In this document: positions 10,458 to 19,731 of the stretch, in pieces
Position numbering within the stretch: the stretch's first letter is position 1
Layout: each line of letters starts with the position of its first letter
NCBI RefSeq assembly: GCF_007747995.1
Contig: NZ_CP036276.1
Coordinates: 7,430,001-7,494,000, forward strand
Length of the DNA stretch: 64,000 nt
DNA from: Symmachiella dynata
Lineage (GTDB): Bacteria; Planctomycetota; Planctomycetia; Planctomycetales; Planctomycetaceae
Direction: 5' to 3'
Translations under genes and position numbers: made by a program
The notes under the pieces: model-generated
Seen by the model: only the letters and a program-made list of their open reading frames with translations
Databases searched by the model: none
Told to the model about the DNA's origin: nothing

Positions 10458-12128
10458 TTGTTCGAAGCCCGTCCCATCCGTTTTCTGCGTAATCTGGGAC
10501 GCAGTCGTGAAATCGCAACCGTGCTCTTAAACCACGGTTTTGCCGATGTCGTGGAACGACTACGGCTAATGCGGTACTTCCAATGGTGGCGGCGGGTTGT
10601 GTTTCGTCGCCGGCAACCGGTCGAACCCCCGGCCACACGCGCGCAACGCATTCGCCGCGCGCTGGAGGAGTTGGGACCGACGTTCATCAAGTTCGGACAA
10701 GTCGGTAGCACCCGGCCCGACCTGCTCCCAGCCGATGTGATCGCTGAATTAACCAAACTGCAAGAACGGGTCCCCACCTTTTCGCCGGAACGAGCCATCA
10801 AGCAGTTCGCCGACGATATCGGCTGCCCGGTCGATGTGGCCTTCGACGAGTTTCAACGGACGCCGCTCGCTTCAGGGTCGCTGGGACAAGTCCATCTTGC
10901 CAAATTAAAAAACGGCAAACCGGTTGCAGTGAAGATTCGCCGTCCGGGAGTGGTCGACGAAATCGAACGTGATCTGTCGCTGTTGCTGGAATTGGCGGCG
11001 CTGGCTGAAAAATACCTACCGGAATTCGAAGTCTTCGACCCGACCGGTTTGGTGAACCAATTTGCCCGCACCATTCGCCGCGAAGTTAACTTCATGCGCG
11101 AAGCGCGGACCTTGGATGAATTTCGCCGCTTGTTTCGCAACGACGCCACGCTGTTCGTGCCGAGCGTCCATTGGGACTACACCACCGAGAGCGTGCTCAC
11201 AATGGACTTCGTCGACGGCTTGCCGGTCAGCGCGCATGAGAAAATGCTGGCGCGGGGTATCTCACCCGTCGACATCGCAGCCAATGGCGCGCGGATCTTT
11301 ATGAAACAGGTCTTTGAATTAGGCCTGTTTCACGGCGATCCGCATCCGGGAAACATTCGTGTCATGCCCGATGGTGTGATCTGCCTGTTGGATTACGGCA
11401 TGACCGGGCGGTTGGACGACGAAAAACGAGAACAACTGTTGGATCTGATGGTGGCCGTTGCCCGACAAGATGTCGCAGGAGTGGTCAAAATGGTGCTCAA
11501 TATCGGAGTACCCTTCCGCGAGATCGACCATCCGCTTTTGCAAAGCGACGTCCGCGATTTTGTTGAGACCTATTATGGGATCGATTTAGAACGCATCAAT
11601 GTGGGCAACATGCTCACCGATTTTGTCAACGTGCTGGCCATTCATGGAATCCGCTTTCCGGCGGACATGATGTTGTTGATCCGTGCGATGGTCACCTTAG
11701 AAGGAGTCGGCCGCGATTTGGATTCGCACTTCAATATGGCCGAGCATCTCGCCCCGTATGTGCAACGACTTGTCCGCGAACGCTATAACCCGCGGAACAT
11801 GATTGCCCGCTTTATCGACGACACACAAGCAATGGGCAGCGTGCTGTATGACTTGCCCGTGAATCTCGGCCGGACATTGGAAAAAATCAGCCGTGATGAC
11901 CTGCGCGTCAAAGTCGAATTCCAAGACCTGGACCGGCTCACCACCGAGGTCGATCGTAGCAGCAACCGTGTTGTCATCGGCATGGTGCTGGCTGCATTGA
12001 TCGTAGCCTCCTCGCTCATCATCCGCACCGGCTCGGACCACTTTTGGATCAGCGTGCCGGTCTACCTGCTCTCCAGCTTCTTGGGGCTATGGCTCATCTA
12101 CGGCATCTTCCGCAGCGGCTCGCTCTAG
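10458..12128 (+). CDS. ABC1/UbiB-family atypical kinase (ubiquinone biosynthesis/AarF type)
   Basis: A 556-residue protein with the UbiB/ADCK signature: the KxGQ motif (FIKFGQVGSTRPDLLP), the alanine-rich nucleotide loop region ASGSLGQVHLA, VAVKIRRPG with the ATP-binding Lys, an ExD region, HGDPHPGN with the catalytic Asp/Asn, and LLDYGMTG carrying the metal-binding Asp. Two C-terminal hydrophobic helices anchor it in the membrane. The family supports quinone biosynthesis through an ATPase activity. Translation most likely begins at the TTG at 10458, which has GGAGG 6 nt upstream, rather than at a downstream ATG. Its transcript ends at the very strong hairpin at 12152-12233. Confidence 0.9.
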   Translation: MFEARPIRFLRNLGRSREIATVLLNHGFADVVERLRLMRYFQWWRRVVFRRRQPVEPPATRAQRIRRALEELGPTFIKFGQVGSTRPDLLPADVIAELTKLQERVPTFSPERAIKQFADDIGCPVDVAFDEFQRTPLASGSLGQVHLAKLKNGKPVAVKIRRPGVVDEIERDLSLLLELAALAEKYLPEFEVFDPTGLVNQFARTIRREVNFMREARTLDEFRRLFRNDATLFVPSVHWDYTTESVLTMDFVDGLPVSAHEKMLARGISPVDIAANGARIFMKQVFELGLFHGDPHPGNIRVMPDGVICLLDYGMTGRLDDEKREQLLDLMVAVARQDVAGVVKMVLNIGVPFREIDHPLLQSDVRDFVETYYGIDLERINVGNMLTDFVNVLAIHGIRFPADMMLLIRAMVTLEGVGRDLDSHFNMAEHLAPYVQRLVRERYNPRNMIARFIDDTQAMGSVLYDLPVNLGRTLEKISRDDLRVKVEFQDLDRLTTEVDRSSNRVVIGMVLAALIVASSLIIRTGSDHFWISVPVYLLSSFLGLWLIYGIFRSGSL

Positions 12129-12151
12129 TTGGATGGGTCAATCAAACGGCG

Positions 12152-12233
12152 TACCCCCCGGCAGAGCCGGGGGCTGGAAGCGGGCATGGCAACCACAATC
12201 TCCCAGCCCCCGGCTCTGCCGGGGGGTATTTTT
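12152..12233 (+). terminator. Strong intrinsic terminator after ubiB, made of a nested palindrome
   Basis: Two perfectly complementary 26-base arms (12152-12177 and 12203-12228) are separated by 25 bases and followed by a run of six T. Each arm is itself a hairpin (CCCCCGGC AGA GCCGGGGG), so the RNA can fold either as one long stem or as two short ones. It starts 24 bp after the UbiB stop codon. The GC-rich arm sequence resembles dispersed REP-type palindromes, so this may be a REP pair used as a terminator. Confidence 0.8.
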
Positions 12234-12548
12234 TACCACCCCGCTTCTCTCCGGCTCCAACGGTGGTAACGTTTAGTCGGGTCACGCTAGGCCTGCGGGC
12301 TTGTATTGATGAAATGGTCCCGTGAAAAGCTTTTCTGAATCTCTCGCTAGTTCCCATGAGGTAGTTTTGAGAGACAGGGGCACGGTTGCCGATTAGGTAA
12401 CTCTAGCTGCTTGTGTCATCCTCGATACGGGTTGCACAACACTCCGAGGCGCGTTTTGCCGCGTCGGGACTTGAGTGGCAACATCTTTTGCCGACTGGTC
12501 ATGCAACCCGTTTCCTCTTTTCATTATTCGCACTAGGGCCGAGAACTG
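12234..12548. other. Intergenic region upstream of the anti-sigma factor gene
   Basis: 315 bp without a credible gene. It probably holds the promoter of the anti-sigma/STAS pair, because the preceding terminator should isolate them from UbiB. No confident promoter elements or palindromes were recognised. Confidence 0.35.
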
Positions 12549-13040
12549 ATGACATTACGTTCCACACCCTCGCGACGGATCGCCAATGTCTATGGGGCAC
12601 CGGAAAAGCCTCTTGTTGCTCATGCCAAGCTTGCCGTCTCCAGCGACTTAAGCGAATTGGCCCGCGTGCGGGAATTCGTACGGCACGTGTGCCGGGAGTT
12701 GGATGGCCACGCCTTGGATGAGCCCAGCACCACTGCGGTGCAATTGGCAGCCACCGAAGCAGCCAGCAACATCATGCGGCATGCCTATCGCGGCGAAACC
12801 GGACGCAGGATCGATGTCAGCGGAGAGGTCCTGGACGACCGGGTTCGTATCGCATTCGCACACGATGGAGACCTCTTCGAGCCTGAAGAGACCGCCGAGG
12901 TTGCTGAACCCGATGTCGACGCCACCACGCGGGGCGGACTGGGGATGTACATCATGCAGGAGTTTCTCGACGAAGTTGTGCATGCCGAAGACGCTGCGCA
13001 ACGTTCGTCTACCACGTTAATCAAAAATCGACAGCGCTGA
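12549..13040 (+). CDS. RsbW-like anti-sigma regulatory factor (serine kinase, HATPase_c_2)
   Basis: A 163-residue single-domain GHKL ATPase of the RsbW/SpoIIAB type. The N-box reads QLAATEAASNIMRHAY (Glu and Asn for Mg-ATP), the G1-like box is AHDGDLFEP and the G2 box is TRGGLGMYIMQ. Such proteins bind and inactivate a sigma factor, or phosphorylate a STAS antagonist on Ser/Thr in a partner-switching cycle. The next gene, 22 bp downstream, encodes exactly such a STAS protein, so the pair forms one operon. No sigma-B-like gene or PP2C phosphatase is adjacent, so those partners must lie elsewhere. The N-terminal 25 residues are poorly conserved and the start could be a little downstream. Confidence 0.88.
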   Translation: MTLRSTPSRRIANVYGAPEKPLVAHAKLAVSSDLSELARVREFVRHVCRELDGHALDEPSTTAVQLAATEAASNIMRHAYRGETGRRIDVSGEVLDDRVRIAFAHDGDLFEPEETAEVAEPDVDATTRGGLGMYIMQEFLDEVVHAEDAAQRSSTTLIKNRQR

Positions 13041-13062
13041 AACGCAACGGAGCCTGAATCGG

Positions 13063-13401
13063 ATGGAAACTATGCGGGATAAGAGAATCGACGTGGCCGT
13101 CTTGACTGTCAATCAAGATTACATGGATGCCAGCAACGCAGCTGCGGTGAAGCAGGACATTCTTCGGCAACTCGATGGACGGACGCAGGCGATTTTGGAT
13201 CTGAGCCGCGTTGCGTTTGTTGATAGTGCGGGATTGAGTGGACTACTCGCCTGCCTGCAACAAGTCGCTCAAGCCGGCGGGGATTTGAAGTTGTGCGGCA
13301 TCACCGACGAAGTCCGCGTGTTGTTCGATCTGATCAAGATGCAACGGCTGTTCGAGATTTTCGACAGTACCGAACAAGCCGTGCTGGCCTGCGAGGGGTA
13401 A
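13063..13401 (+). CDS. STAS-domain anti-sigma factor antagonist
   Basis: A 112-residue STAS protein of the SpoIIAA/RsbV type. The phosphorylation loop reads FVDSAGLSGLLACL, with the conserved Ser in DSAGL, preceded by the QAILDLSRV strand. When unphosphorylated it should bind the RsbW-like kinase encoded just upstream and release the target sigma factor. It is translated from the ATG at 13063, or from 13072, with an AGCCTGAATCGG leader and no strong ribosome site. Spacing of 22 bp to the kinase gene indicates co-transcription. A GC hairpin (13414-13434) follows its stop. Confidence 0.9.
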   Translation: METMRDKRIDVAVLTVNQDYMDASNAAAVKQDILRQLDGRTQAILDLSRVAFVDSAGLSGLLACLQQVAQAGGDLKLCGITDEVRVLFDLIKMQRLFEIFDSTEQAVLACEG

Positions 13402-13413
13402 ACCCAACGGCGG

Positions 13414-13434
13414 CCCCCCGGCGCAACCGGGGGG
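13414..13434. terminator. GC hairpin between convergent genes
   Basis: Arms CCCCCCGG and CCGGGGGG with a CGCAA loop lie between the STAS stop (13401) and the convergent hydrolase stop (13458). There is no T-run, so it may be a weak bidirectional terminator or a REP-type palindrome similar to the arms at 12152. Confidence 0.45.
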
Positions 13435-13457
13435 GGGTGATAGAAGAACGTGGCTCG

Positions 13458-14321
13458 CTATCCCCGCGACAACCAATCACGCACCCGTGTAAAGGGGACG
13501 TCCCACAGCCCCGTGTAATTGGTGTTCGCTTCTTTGACGGTTTGGAATTCGATCTGCGGATATTCCGCCGTCAGCGCGCCGACCTCTTCCGGTTGATTGC
13601 TAAAGACCGGTGAGCGCGTGATCGACTCGGTTCCCACCAGCAGCAAGACCGGACAGCCGACCTGCGGCAGATGCTTGACGATGTCGTAGGAATCTTCCGG
13701 CCCGTATTTCTCCAGGAAATTACGTGCCGTGATCAGCATGGGCAGCGGAAGTGTGATCGACATCAACCGGTCGGGCATGCCGTCATCGACAAACGCACGG
13801 GCTGCCTCAAAATCGTTGCGGAATTTTTCCGCTTGCGGATGCGCCATATACGCCGCATGCTGAAACCGCGGCGCGGAGAGCGTGACCACATGGCTCACCG
13901 CCGGATGAGTCGCTTGGGCCATTGTATAAATCGCCTTCACGCCCCCCATGCTATGCCCCACCAGCGCAACCCGCCGGTAACCTCGCCTGAGCAGTTCGTT
14001 AATCCCCGCATGCAGATCGCTGCGGCAATCCGCAATCGATTCAAAGGCAGCTCCGCCGCGCAGCGCCCCGAAGGGGCCCGGATTCGAACAAATCGCATCA
14101 TGCCCCCGCGTATTCATCCGCAATGCCGGCACCCCCGCCTGAACAGCTTGCTCGGCAAATGATTCCAGCACACCTGGCGCATAAAAATTGCTGCCCGTTC
14201 CGTGCAAGAGCAGAAACGCATCAACGGGAAGTGAAGACTCGACCCCGGCTTCGGGCAGCGCCAGGGCGCCGTCGAGGTAGATTTCATCATTTGTGGTTAC
14301 GCGGACAAGTTCCAACGGCAT
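13458..14321 (-). CDS. Alpha/beta hydrolase family protein, catalytic His not evident
   Basis: A 287-residue cytoplasmic-looking hydrolase. It has the oxyanion block FLLLHGTGSNFYAPG and a nucleophile elbow GHSMGG, with the strand LLLVGTES before the expected acidic position. At the C-terminus, where related proteins carry a catalytic His (typically G-A-D-H-x-Y-T-G), this one reads EANTNYTG, so the His appears to be replaced. It may therefore be inactive, use another His, or act as a binding protein. The substrate is unknown. It converges on the STAS gene and is divergent in no operon; the next minus-strand gene starts far upstream (16799). Confidence 0.72.
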   Translation of the reverse strand: MPLELVRVTTNDEIYLDGALALPEAGVESSLPVDAFLLLHGTGSNFYAPGVLESFAEQAVQAGVPALRMNTRGHDAICSNPGPFGALRGGAAFESIADCRSDLHAGINELLRRGYRRVALVGHSMGGVKAIYTMAQATHPAVSHVVTLSAPRFQHAAYMAHPQAEKFRNDFEAARAFVDDGMPDRLMSITLPLPMLITARNFLEKYGPEDSYDIVKHLPQVGCPVLLLVGTESITRSPVFSNQPEEVGALTAEYPQIEFQTVKEANTNYTGLWDVPFTRVRDWLSRG

Positions 14322-14465
14322 TGCAGCAGGGCTTTCTCTCGATCTGTCCTTGGGGTATTGAAGAGGACATCATAGACAGTTCATCATCAACGGACTACCA
14401 CCGCTAATTCGGCAACGACCGTGGCACCATTCGAGGTTTCGTTTCGCACAGCTTAATCTACGGTT

Positions 14466-16799
14466 TTACTTACGATCCTGCGGCCAATCCAAATGCCGGT
14501 GCAGGAACTCAAACGTCCCTACACCGTTGATCGAATGCGGGCCTTTGAAGTATTCGATTTCGGTTTTCTCGGGAATATCCAACTCCGCATAGTGCCGCCG
14601 GACTTTGGCGTATTCCCAGGCGACCCATTCGTCCGGGGCGACGCCGTCGTAATGGCCCCGTTCGACCATAAACGGACGCGGCGCCATGAGACTGGCCAGT
14701 TCGGCATAGTTAGCGACGTGCCCCATGTTCCATTCAAACATCTCGTACTCGCCGGTGAACATGTAACTGTAGCGGTCCGAGACGCTGGTGTTTTTCAAAA
14801 TCCATTCGTCGTAGTCCGCTGAGCAGATCGACAATGCATAACCCGGCAGCAGCGGCGGAACACGAACGGCAGTTTTACCGCCGTACGAAAGTCCATAAAA
14901 CCCAATCCGCTGCGGGTCGACGTTCGGCAATCCGGCCAGAAACTCCAGTGTCCGTTCGTGCTGCCGTAGGATGTAACTGAACAGCGAGCGTTTCACCGGA
15001 TTCGACTTGCGCTGCAGTACGCGAAATCGGTCCTTGCCGCGATAGGGATTCTGCGGCGAGTACGTGATGAAACCACGGTTGGCCAGTTCATGGGCATAAG
15101 CGCTGTAATATTGAAATCCGCGGCCTTCCTGGGTGATCGTGTCCATCGGCACGCCTTCGAGGCCATGTTGGCAAACCACAACCGGCCGTTTGTCTCCCTC
15201 CTTGAGATTTTTGGGCAGCAGCAAAATCCCTGCAGCGATCACATCGGGATAGACATCCAGCACGACTTCGTAACCGGTGTATCCGGGGGTATCGAAAATT
15301 TGTCGCGTTCGGGGATGAAGCGGCATCTCGGGCGGTGGGATTTTTCCGATCAACTCATCCCAGACATACTGCCGGTAAAATTCGGCGGTCTTTTCCCAAC
15401 TGTCGACAGAGCTGCGATCGGCTTTCGACCAGAACTTGTCACGGACGCCGGAACTACGGCGCGATAACTCCTGGGTGAACTCCACGAGCTGCGCGACTTG
15501 GCGCTGCTGGCGGGTTTGTGGATCAAACAACCGCCGTCGATCCGCTGTTGCCGGTGCGGCGGGCGGATTGAGTTTTTCAATCGACAAGCCTTTCAAAAAC
15601 GGACCCAGCGCCGCGGGGGTCCCCGAGGGTCCATCCCCTTCACGGCTGCTGGTGAAGAAGAACTTGTCGGTCGCGTTTAGCTTGTTGTAGTGCACGGCGG
15701 CGCGGTCGACCTCTTTGCGGACATGCCCGAGCGTACAAATTTCAATCGCCCCCGGCGCTGCTCCGCCGCTACGGCCTGCGGTCGGCTGGGGTGGTCCGGC
15801 CACTTCAGGAACGGCCGCCGCTTCGATCGTCAGGGAACGCGGCGCAATCAACCCGGCCAACTCCGCATCGCCGAATTCACTCAACTGGCTCCACACGTTG
15901 CGGTAGATCGGTTCCTGCCACACCTCTTCACGAGCTTCGAAATATCCGCTCACCAACACCGCATCGATCCGCGTATCAGCGGCGCCGCTATGCAGTGCCA
16001 GCAAACCCCCTTCGCCGACCCCCAATACCCCGATCGGCAAATCGACGTTTTCCATTTCATTCATCCGCTCAAATTGATCGACGGCCGCCATGACTTTTTG
16101 GACTTCATAACCGATCACATGCCGTCCCATTTCGAACGCCTGGCGGTAGATCCATTCGCGGTGTGTTTGATTCGTCATGCGGATGTCGGGATTGCCGGAA
16201 AACGTATTCGCGCGGCTGATCAGCGTGGGGATCAACACCTGGCAACCGCTGGCGACCAATTGCAGCGGCGAACGTGCGGGAACGTCGACTCCCTCTTCCA
16301 GACCGATAAACATTTCCGGCGTCCAATCGGCATCGGGCAGTGCGATCACACGGGCTAGCGGTTTCGATTTCGGTTGCAGGAGCAAGCCTTCGCCATAAAC
16401 TCCCCGCAGCGCCGGCCAGCGGACGGCGAGAATTTGATACGTATCGGTTTCGGCCACAACCGCCGCATCGGTCGTACTGGCGATCAATTCAATCCCTTGC
16501 GGTTGCGGTCGTTCATCGACGGCACCGATGATCGTGCGAAACCCGGCCCGATTATCGGCGACACTTTTGAGATACGCCGCTTCACTACTGTAATCACGGT
16601 TCCAATGGGCCGCCCGCTTCGCAACAGAATCGGCCAGTTCGCGCAGAGCAAATCGATCAATCCCATCGACCATCACTTCGTCCAATGGCTCAGTGATCGT
16701 CAACGGTTCCGTCCCAGGTAAGGCCTGAGCAGCAGCTGTCGTCGTAATTCCAACGACAACCAGCCAAGAACAGACAACGGCAAATAGGCGAAGCGGCAT
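14466..16799 (-). CDS. Secreted protein with two alpha/beta hydrolase domains (dienelactone hydrolase/acetyl xylan esterase-like)
   Basis: A 777-residue exported protein; the signal peptide begins at the ATG at 16799 (MPLRLFAVVCSWLVVVGI, cleavage after AAAQA). Two hydrolase-like halves are visible. The first contains an elbow-like GVLGVGEGGLLALHSG in which the nucleophile position is Glu, so that half looks non-catalytic. The second has a canonical elbow GFYGLSYGGKTAV, an acidic residue after RPFMVERGHYDG and a His in FKGPHSING. Planctomycetes encode many such acetyl-xylan-esterase-like proteins for polysaccharide deacetylation (family knowledge; substrate here not known). It is probably monocistronic. 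Confidence 0.75.
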   Translation of the reverse strand: MPLRLFAVVCSWLVVVGITTTAAAQALPGTEPLTITEPLDEVMVDGIDRFALRELADSVAKRAAHWNRDYSSEAAYLKSVADNRAGFRTIIGAVDERPQPQGIELIASTTDAAVVAETDTYQILAVRWPALRGVYGEGLLLQPKSKPLARVIALPDADWTPEMFIGLEEGVDVPARSPLQLVASGCQVLIPTLISRANTFSGNPDIRMTNQTHREWIYRQAFEMGRHVIGYEVQKVMAAVDQFERMNEMENVDLPIGVLGVGEGGLLALHSGAADTRIDAVLVSGYFEAREEVWQEPIYRNVWSQLSEFGDAELAGLIAPRSLTIEAAAVPEVAGPPQPTAGRSGGAAPGAIEICTLGHVRKEVDRAAVHYNKLNATDKFFFTSSREGDGPSGTPAALGPFLKGLSIEKLNPPAAPATADRRRLFDPQTRQQRQVAQLVEFTQELSRRSSGVRDKFWSKADRSSVDSWEKTAEFYRQYVWDELIGKIPPPEMPLHPRTRQIFDTPGYTGYEVVLDVYPDVIAAGILLLPKNLKEGDKRPVVVCQHGLEGVPMDTITQEGRGFQYYSAYAHELANRGFITYSPQNPYRGKDRFRVLQRKSNPVKRSLFSYILRQHERTLEFLAGLPNVDPQRIGFYGLSYGGKTAVRVPPLLPGYALSICSADYDEWILKNTSVSDRYSYMFTGEYEMFEWNMGHVANYAELASLMAPRPFMVERGHYDGVAPDEWVAWEYAKVRRHYAELDIPEKTEIEYFKGPHSINGVGTFEFLHRHLDWPQDRK

Positions 16800-17085
16800 G
16801 GTCAGATACCTCGGTAGGAACCCGTTATCAAACCGCATCAAAGCGGTGGTTTCGGGCGGAGATTGTAGGAAGGAGATCCGTACCTGCGAAATTTGTAACT
16901 GTTTGTACAAAACCCCGCGACGGCACTTCCCACTGTACCTGACCCATGCGGCAAGTTCAAAACCACTGGGGCTGCGACCAGGTCAAAAGGCCGAGGAATT
17001 GCCCCCACCTGGGCGGAAGCGTATGATACGTGAGCGCCTGTGCGCTCAAGTTCCAGGAACTGGTGTCCCGAAAATCGTCTGATCT

Positions 17086-18786
17086 ATGCCAGACTCACCG
17101 CTGCCCAATGATTCGTCAGAACGACCTGAGCCTAATATTGGGCCGACGCGCGCGTTGCCAAATGTCAGCGGCACTGGAATCTTTCCGCAAAATGGCGGGG
17201 CGGGCGGCCAATTCCAGGACCTGACTGAGCAGACGCTGGGAGAGTTTCGCGTCCTACGGCGGATCGGCCGCGGCGGCATGGCAGAGGTCTATCTGGCCCA
17301 ACAGACCTCGCTGAATCGGAACGTCGCCTTAAAAGTCCTGCGGCCCGATTTGGTCTCCGACGAAACGCACGTCAAGCGATTTCGCACCGAAGCCCTGGCC
17401 GTAGCTGGTCTGAACCATCCCAATATCATTCAAGTCTTCTCTGTGGGTACAGAAAACGGCTTTGAGTATATCGCGCAGGAATACGTCCAAGGTTACAACT
17501 TGCGGCAATATCTGGTCCGCAAGGGGCCGCCCGACCTTCCGATGGCGCTGCACATCATGAAACAGGTCGCGTCGGCGCTTTCGGCGGCGGCTCAAGCGGG
17601 TATCGTGCATCGCGACATCAAACCCGAAAATATCATGGTGACCCCTAAAGGACGGGTCAAAGTCGCCGACTTTGGACTGGCGCAATTGACGCTGCAAGGC
17701 GAACGGGTGAACCTGACGCAAGTCGGCATCACCATGGGGACGCCGCTGTACATGAGTCCCGAACAGGTCAACGGCAGCAACGTCGGCCACCAAAGCGATC
17801 TCTATTCCTTTGGCGTGACCGCCTATCACATGTTGGCCGGTTCGCCGCCGTTTCGCGGAGAAACCGCCGTGAGCGTGGCGGTGCAACACATCAAAGGCGA
17901 GGCCACACCATTGGAGCAATCGCGGCCGGACTTGCCTATTTTACTGTGCCGCATCGTTCACAAATTGATGGCCAAGGAACTGACAGACCGGTATCGCACG
18001 GCTGATGCGGTGCTCAAAGATCTCAAACGCGTGGTGGAGGAACAGGACAACGAACATCCACTGCGGGGCGAGGCGGCGATGCCCACCGTCGAAGCCGGTC
18101 CGCAACCCTCTTCGACGCTCTCCACCATCTCGCTCCCGGTCCAATCAATCGTCCGACTCCCCGACCGTCCGCTGCTCAACCAACTAAAACCTCTGCTCTA
18201 CGCAGCAGCAGCGCTGTTTCTGCTCGGTTTCGGCGCAGGCTGGTTGGCCCTGCCGGCTGATCCGCTGAAGACCTACGAATTGATCCCAGATCCTGACGTG
18301 CGTCGCCTCGACACCGTCCAGGAGCAGGTTTTCTATGCCCTCAAGTTGGGTAAGTCGGAACCTGCCTGGAAAGCAGTGATCGAAAACTTCCCGGACGAGC
18401 TGTACTATCACGATGTCGCCAACCGGCGCTTGGCGCTGCTCTATCTTGATGAAGCAAAGTACTCCGAAGCGGAAGCGATCTTTAAGGACTTCATTGAAGC
18501 CCCAGCCTCTGAACCGGAAAAACAAGCGTTCGGCTATGCCGGCAAGGTGCTGTTGTTCAACGAACAGGGCCAATTCGAGGAATCGCTACAAGAATTCCTC
18601 AAGAACCTAGCTCCGTCCGAATCAAAGTCGATGGTCGATGATCTGGACGACGGCGAGATGCGGAAGAGGCTTCGAGCGGCGGTCAATCTCAACTTGTCCA
18701 AGTTGAACAAACCTCCTGAGGACAAGTTGAAACCATTTTTGAACGACGCGCCCGAAGGACCGGATGAGGGAGCACCCGCCCCGTAA
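17086..18786 (+). CDS. Receptor-like serine/threonine protein kinase
   Basis: A 566-residue Hanks-type kinase. The kinase domain (about 54-325) has the glycine loop RIGRGGMAEVYLA, ATP-binding Lys83 (VALKVL), HRDIKPEN (Asp177, Asn182), ADFGLA (Asp195) and a GTPLYMSPEQ activation segment. A Pro/Ser-rich linker is followed by one membrane helix (about 366-387), then an extracytoplasmic region of about 180 residues with TPR-like helices (LALLYLDEAKYSEAEAIF). The extracellular part may sense or bind a ligand or partner protein. No sigma factor or phosphatase gene is next to it. It begins with ATG at 17086; upstream DNA (16911-17085) holds nothing else recognisable. Confidence 0.92.
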   Translation: MPDSPLPNDSSERPEPNIGPTRALPNVSGTGIFPQNGGAGGQFQDLTEQTLGEFRVLRRIGRGGMAEVYLAQQTSLNRNVALKVLRPDLVSDETHVKRFRTEALAVAGLNHPNIIQVFSVGTENGFEYIAQEYVQGYNLRQYLVRKGPPDLPMALHIMKQVASALSAAAQAGIVHRDIKPENIMVTPKGRVKVADFGLAQLTLQGERVNLTQVGITMGTPLYMSPEQVNGSNVGHQSDLYSFGVTAYHMLAGSPPFRGETAVSVAVQHIKGEATPLEQSRPDLPILLCRIVHKLMAKELTDRYRTADAVLKDLKRVVEEQDNEHPLRGEAAMPTVEAGPQPSSTLSTISLPVQSIVRLPDRPLLNQLKPLLYAAAALFLLGFGAGWLALPADPLKTYELIPDPDVRRLDTVQEQVFYALKLGKSEPAWKAVIENFPDELYYHDVANRRLALLYLDEAKYSEAEAIFKDFIEAPASEPEKQAFGYAGKVLLFNEQGQFEESLQEFLKNLAPSESKSMVDDLDDGEMRKRLRAAVNLNLSKLNKPPEDKLKPFLNDAPEGPDEGAPAP

Positions 18787-19077
18787 GGCAGTTCGGGCAA
18801 CTTGGGCAGTCGCTACCGATTAATCCGCCTGCAGGGTGTCGTCCTAAAAAAAGGAATGCACCGGCGCACTTTCTGCCAAGGTCTAACGATTGTCTGGACG
18901 ATGATGGTTGTGCGGCCGATGACTGATCGAGCCGCTGCGATGACAACCTGAGAATGCGGACCCGATTGAAACCAGCTACGGTGCCCGGCCGAAACTACGC
19001 CCGGGATGCAAACACCCGCCGCAACGCATTCCAAGCCCCCGTCGACCGTCGTAGACGATTAAAGGAGTATCTACTCG

Positions 19078-19731
19078 ATGAAGATCAACGTAAGCAAATT
19101 CGTGGCCCTCACGGCCTGTTTGGCATTGTTCTGTGCGATCGGACAAAAGCCGCTCGCAGCCGCCGATACTCCCGCCAGCGGACAGCTCACGCAAGAGTCC
19201 TTGGGAAATCTGCTCAAAGCACTCGGACTAAAACCGAAGACCCTCGAAACACGCTACGACTTCAAATTCCAAGCCAATCACGAAGAAGCATGGGTCCTCT
19301 CCATGTCTGCTGTGCTCAGCAATGACGGTGAGACGGTCTGGATCATGGCTTGGCTCGACGAACTGCCCAGCTCACCCCGCGAAATTCCCCGTGTCGCCTT
19401 GCTGCGATTGCTGCACGACAACGACAAAATGGGCGGCGGAAAATTCTTCTCCTTCATCCCCGGCAACCGACGCTTCGTGTTGCAACGCGTGGTGGCCAAC
19501 CGCAACATGTCCACCAAAAAGTTCCGCGGTCTGCTGACCGACTTGGGCAAGACGGTCGCCGAAACGCACGGCCACTGGAACGTTGCTTCCTGGACCGATG
19601 CCCCCGAACCCTCCGCTCCGGCCGCCAAGCAAGCCGCTGCGTCCACGACGGACAACAAGCCCGCCAAAGCGACGCCCGCATCTGGAACCCGGAGACGGAC
19701 TGCGACCAAACGCCCCACCACCAAAAAGTAA
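19078..19731 (+). CDS. Secreted YbjN/CesT-like hypothetical protein
   Basis: A 217-residue protein with a Sec signal peptide (KFVALTACLALFCAIG, cleavage after LAAA). Residues about 35-165 have the order TQESLGNLLKALGLKPK, FQANHEEAWVLSMSAVLSND, VWIMAWLDELP and ALLRLLHDNDKMGGGKF. This resembles the YbjN/type III secretion chaperone-like fold by pattern, though not with certainty. The tail (180-217) is Ala/Thr/Lys-rich and basic, ending KRPTTKK, possibly surface- or polyanion-binding. The ATG has AAGGAG 10 nt upstream. No function is assigned. The C-terminal domain of the protease at 28479 looks similar. Confidence 0.6.
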   Translation: MKINVSKFVALTACLALFCAIGQKPLAAADTPASGQLTQESLGNLLKALGLKPKTLETRYDFKFQANHEEAWVLSMSAVLSNDGETVWIMAWLDELPSSPREIPRVALLRLLHDNDKMGGGKFFSFIPGNRRFVLQRVVANRNMSTKKFRGLLTDLGKTVAETHGHWNVASWTDAPEPSAPAAKQAAASTTDNKPAKATPASGTRRRTATKRPTTKK

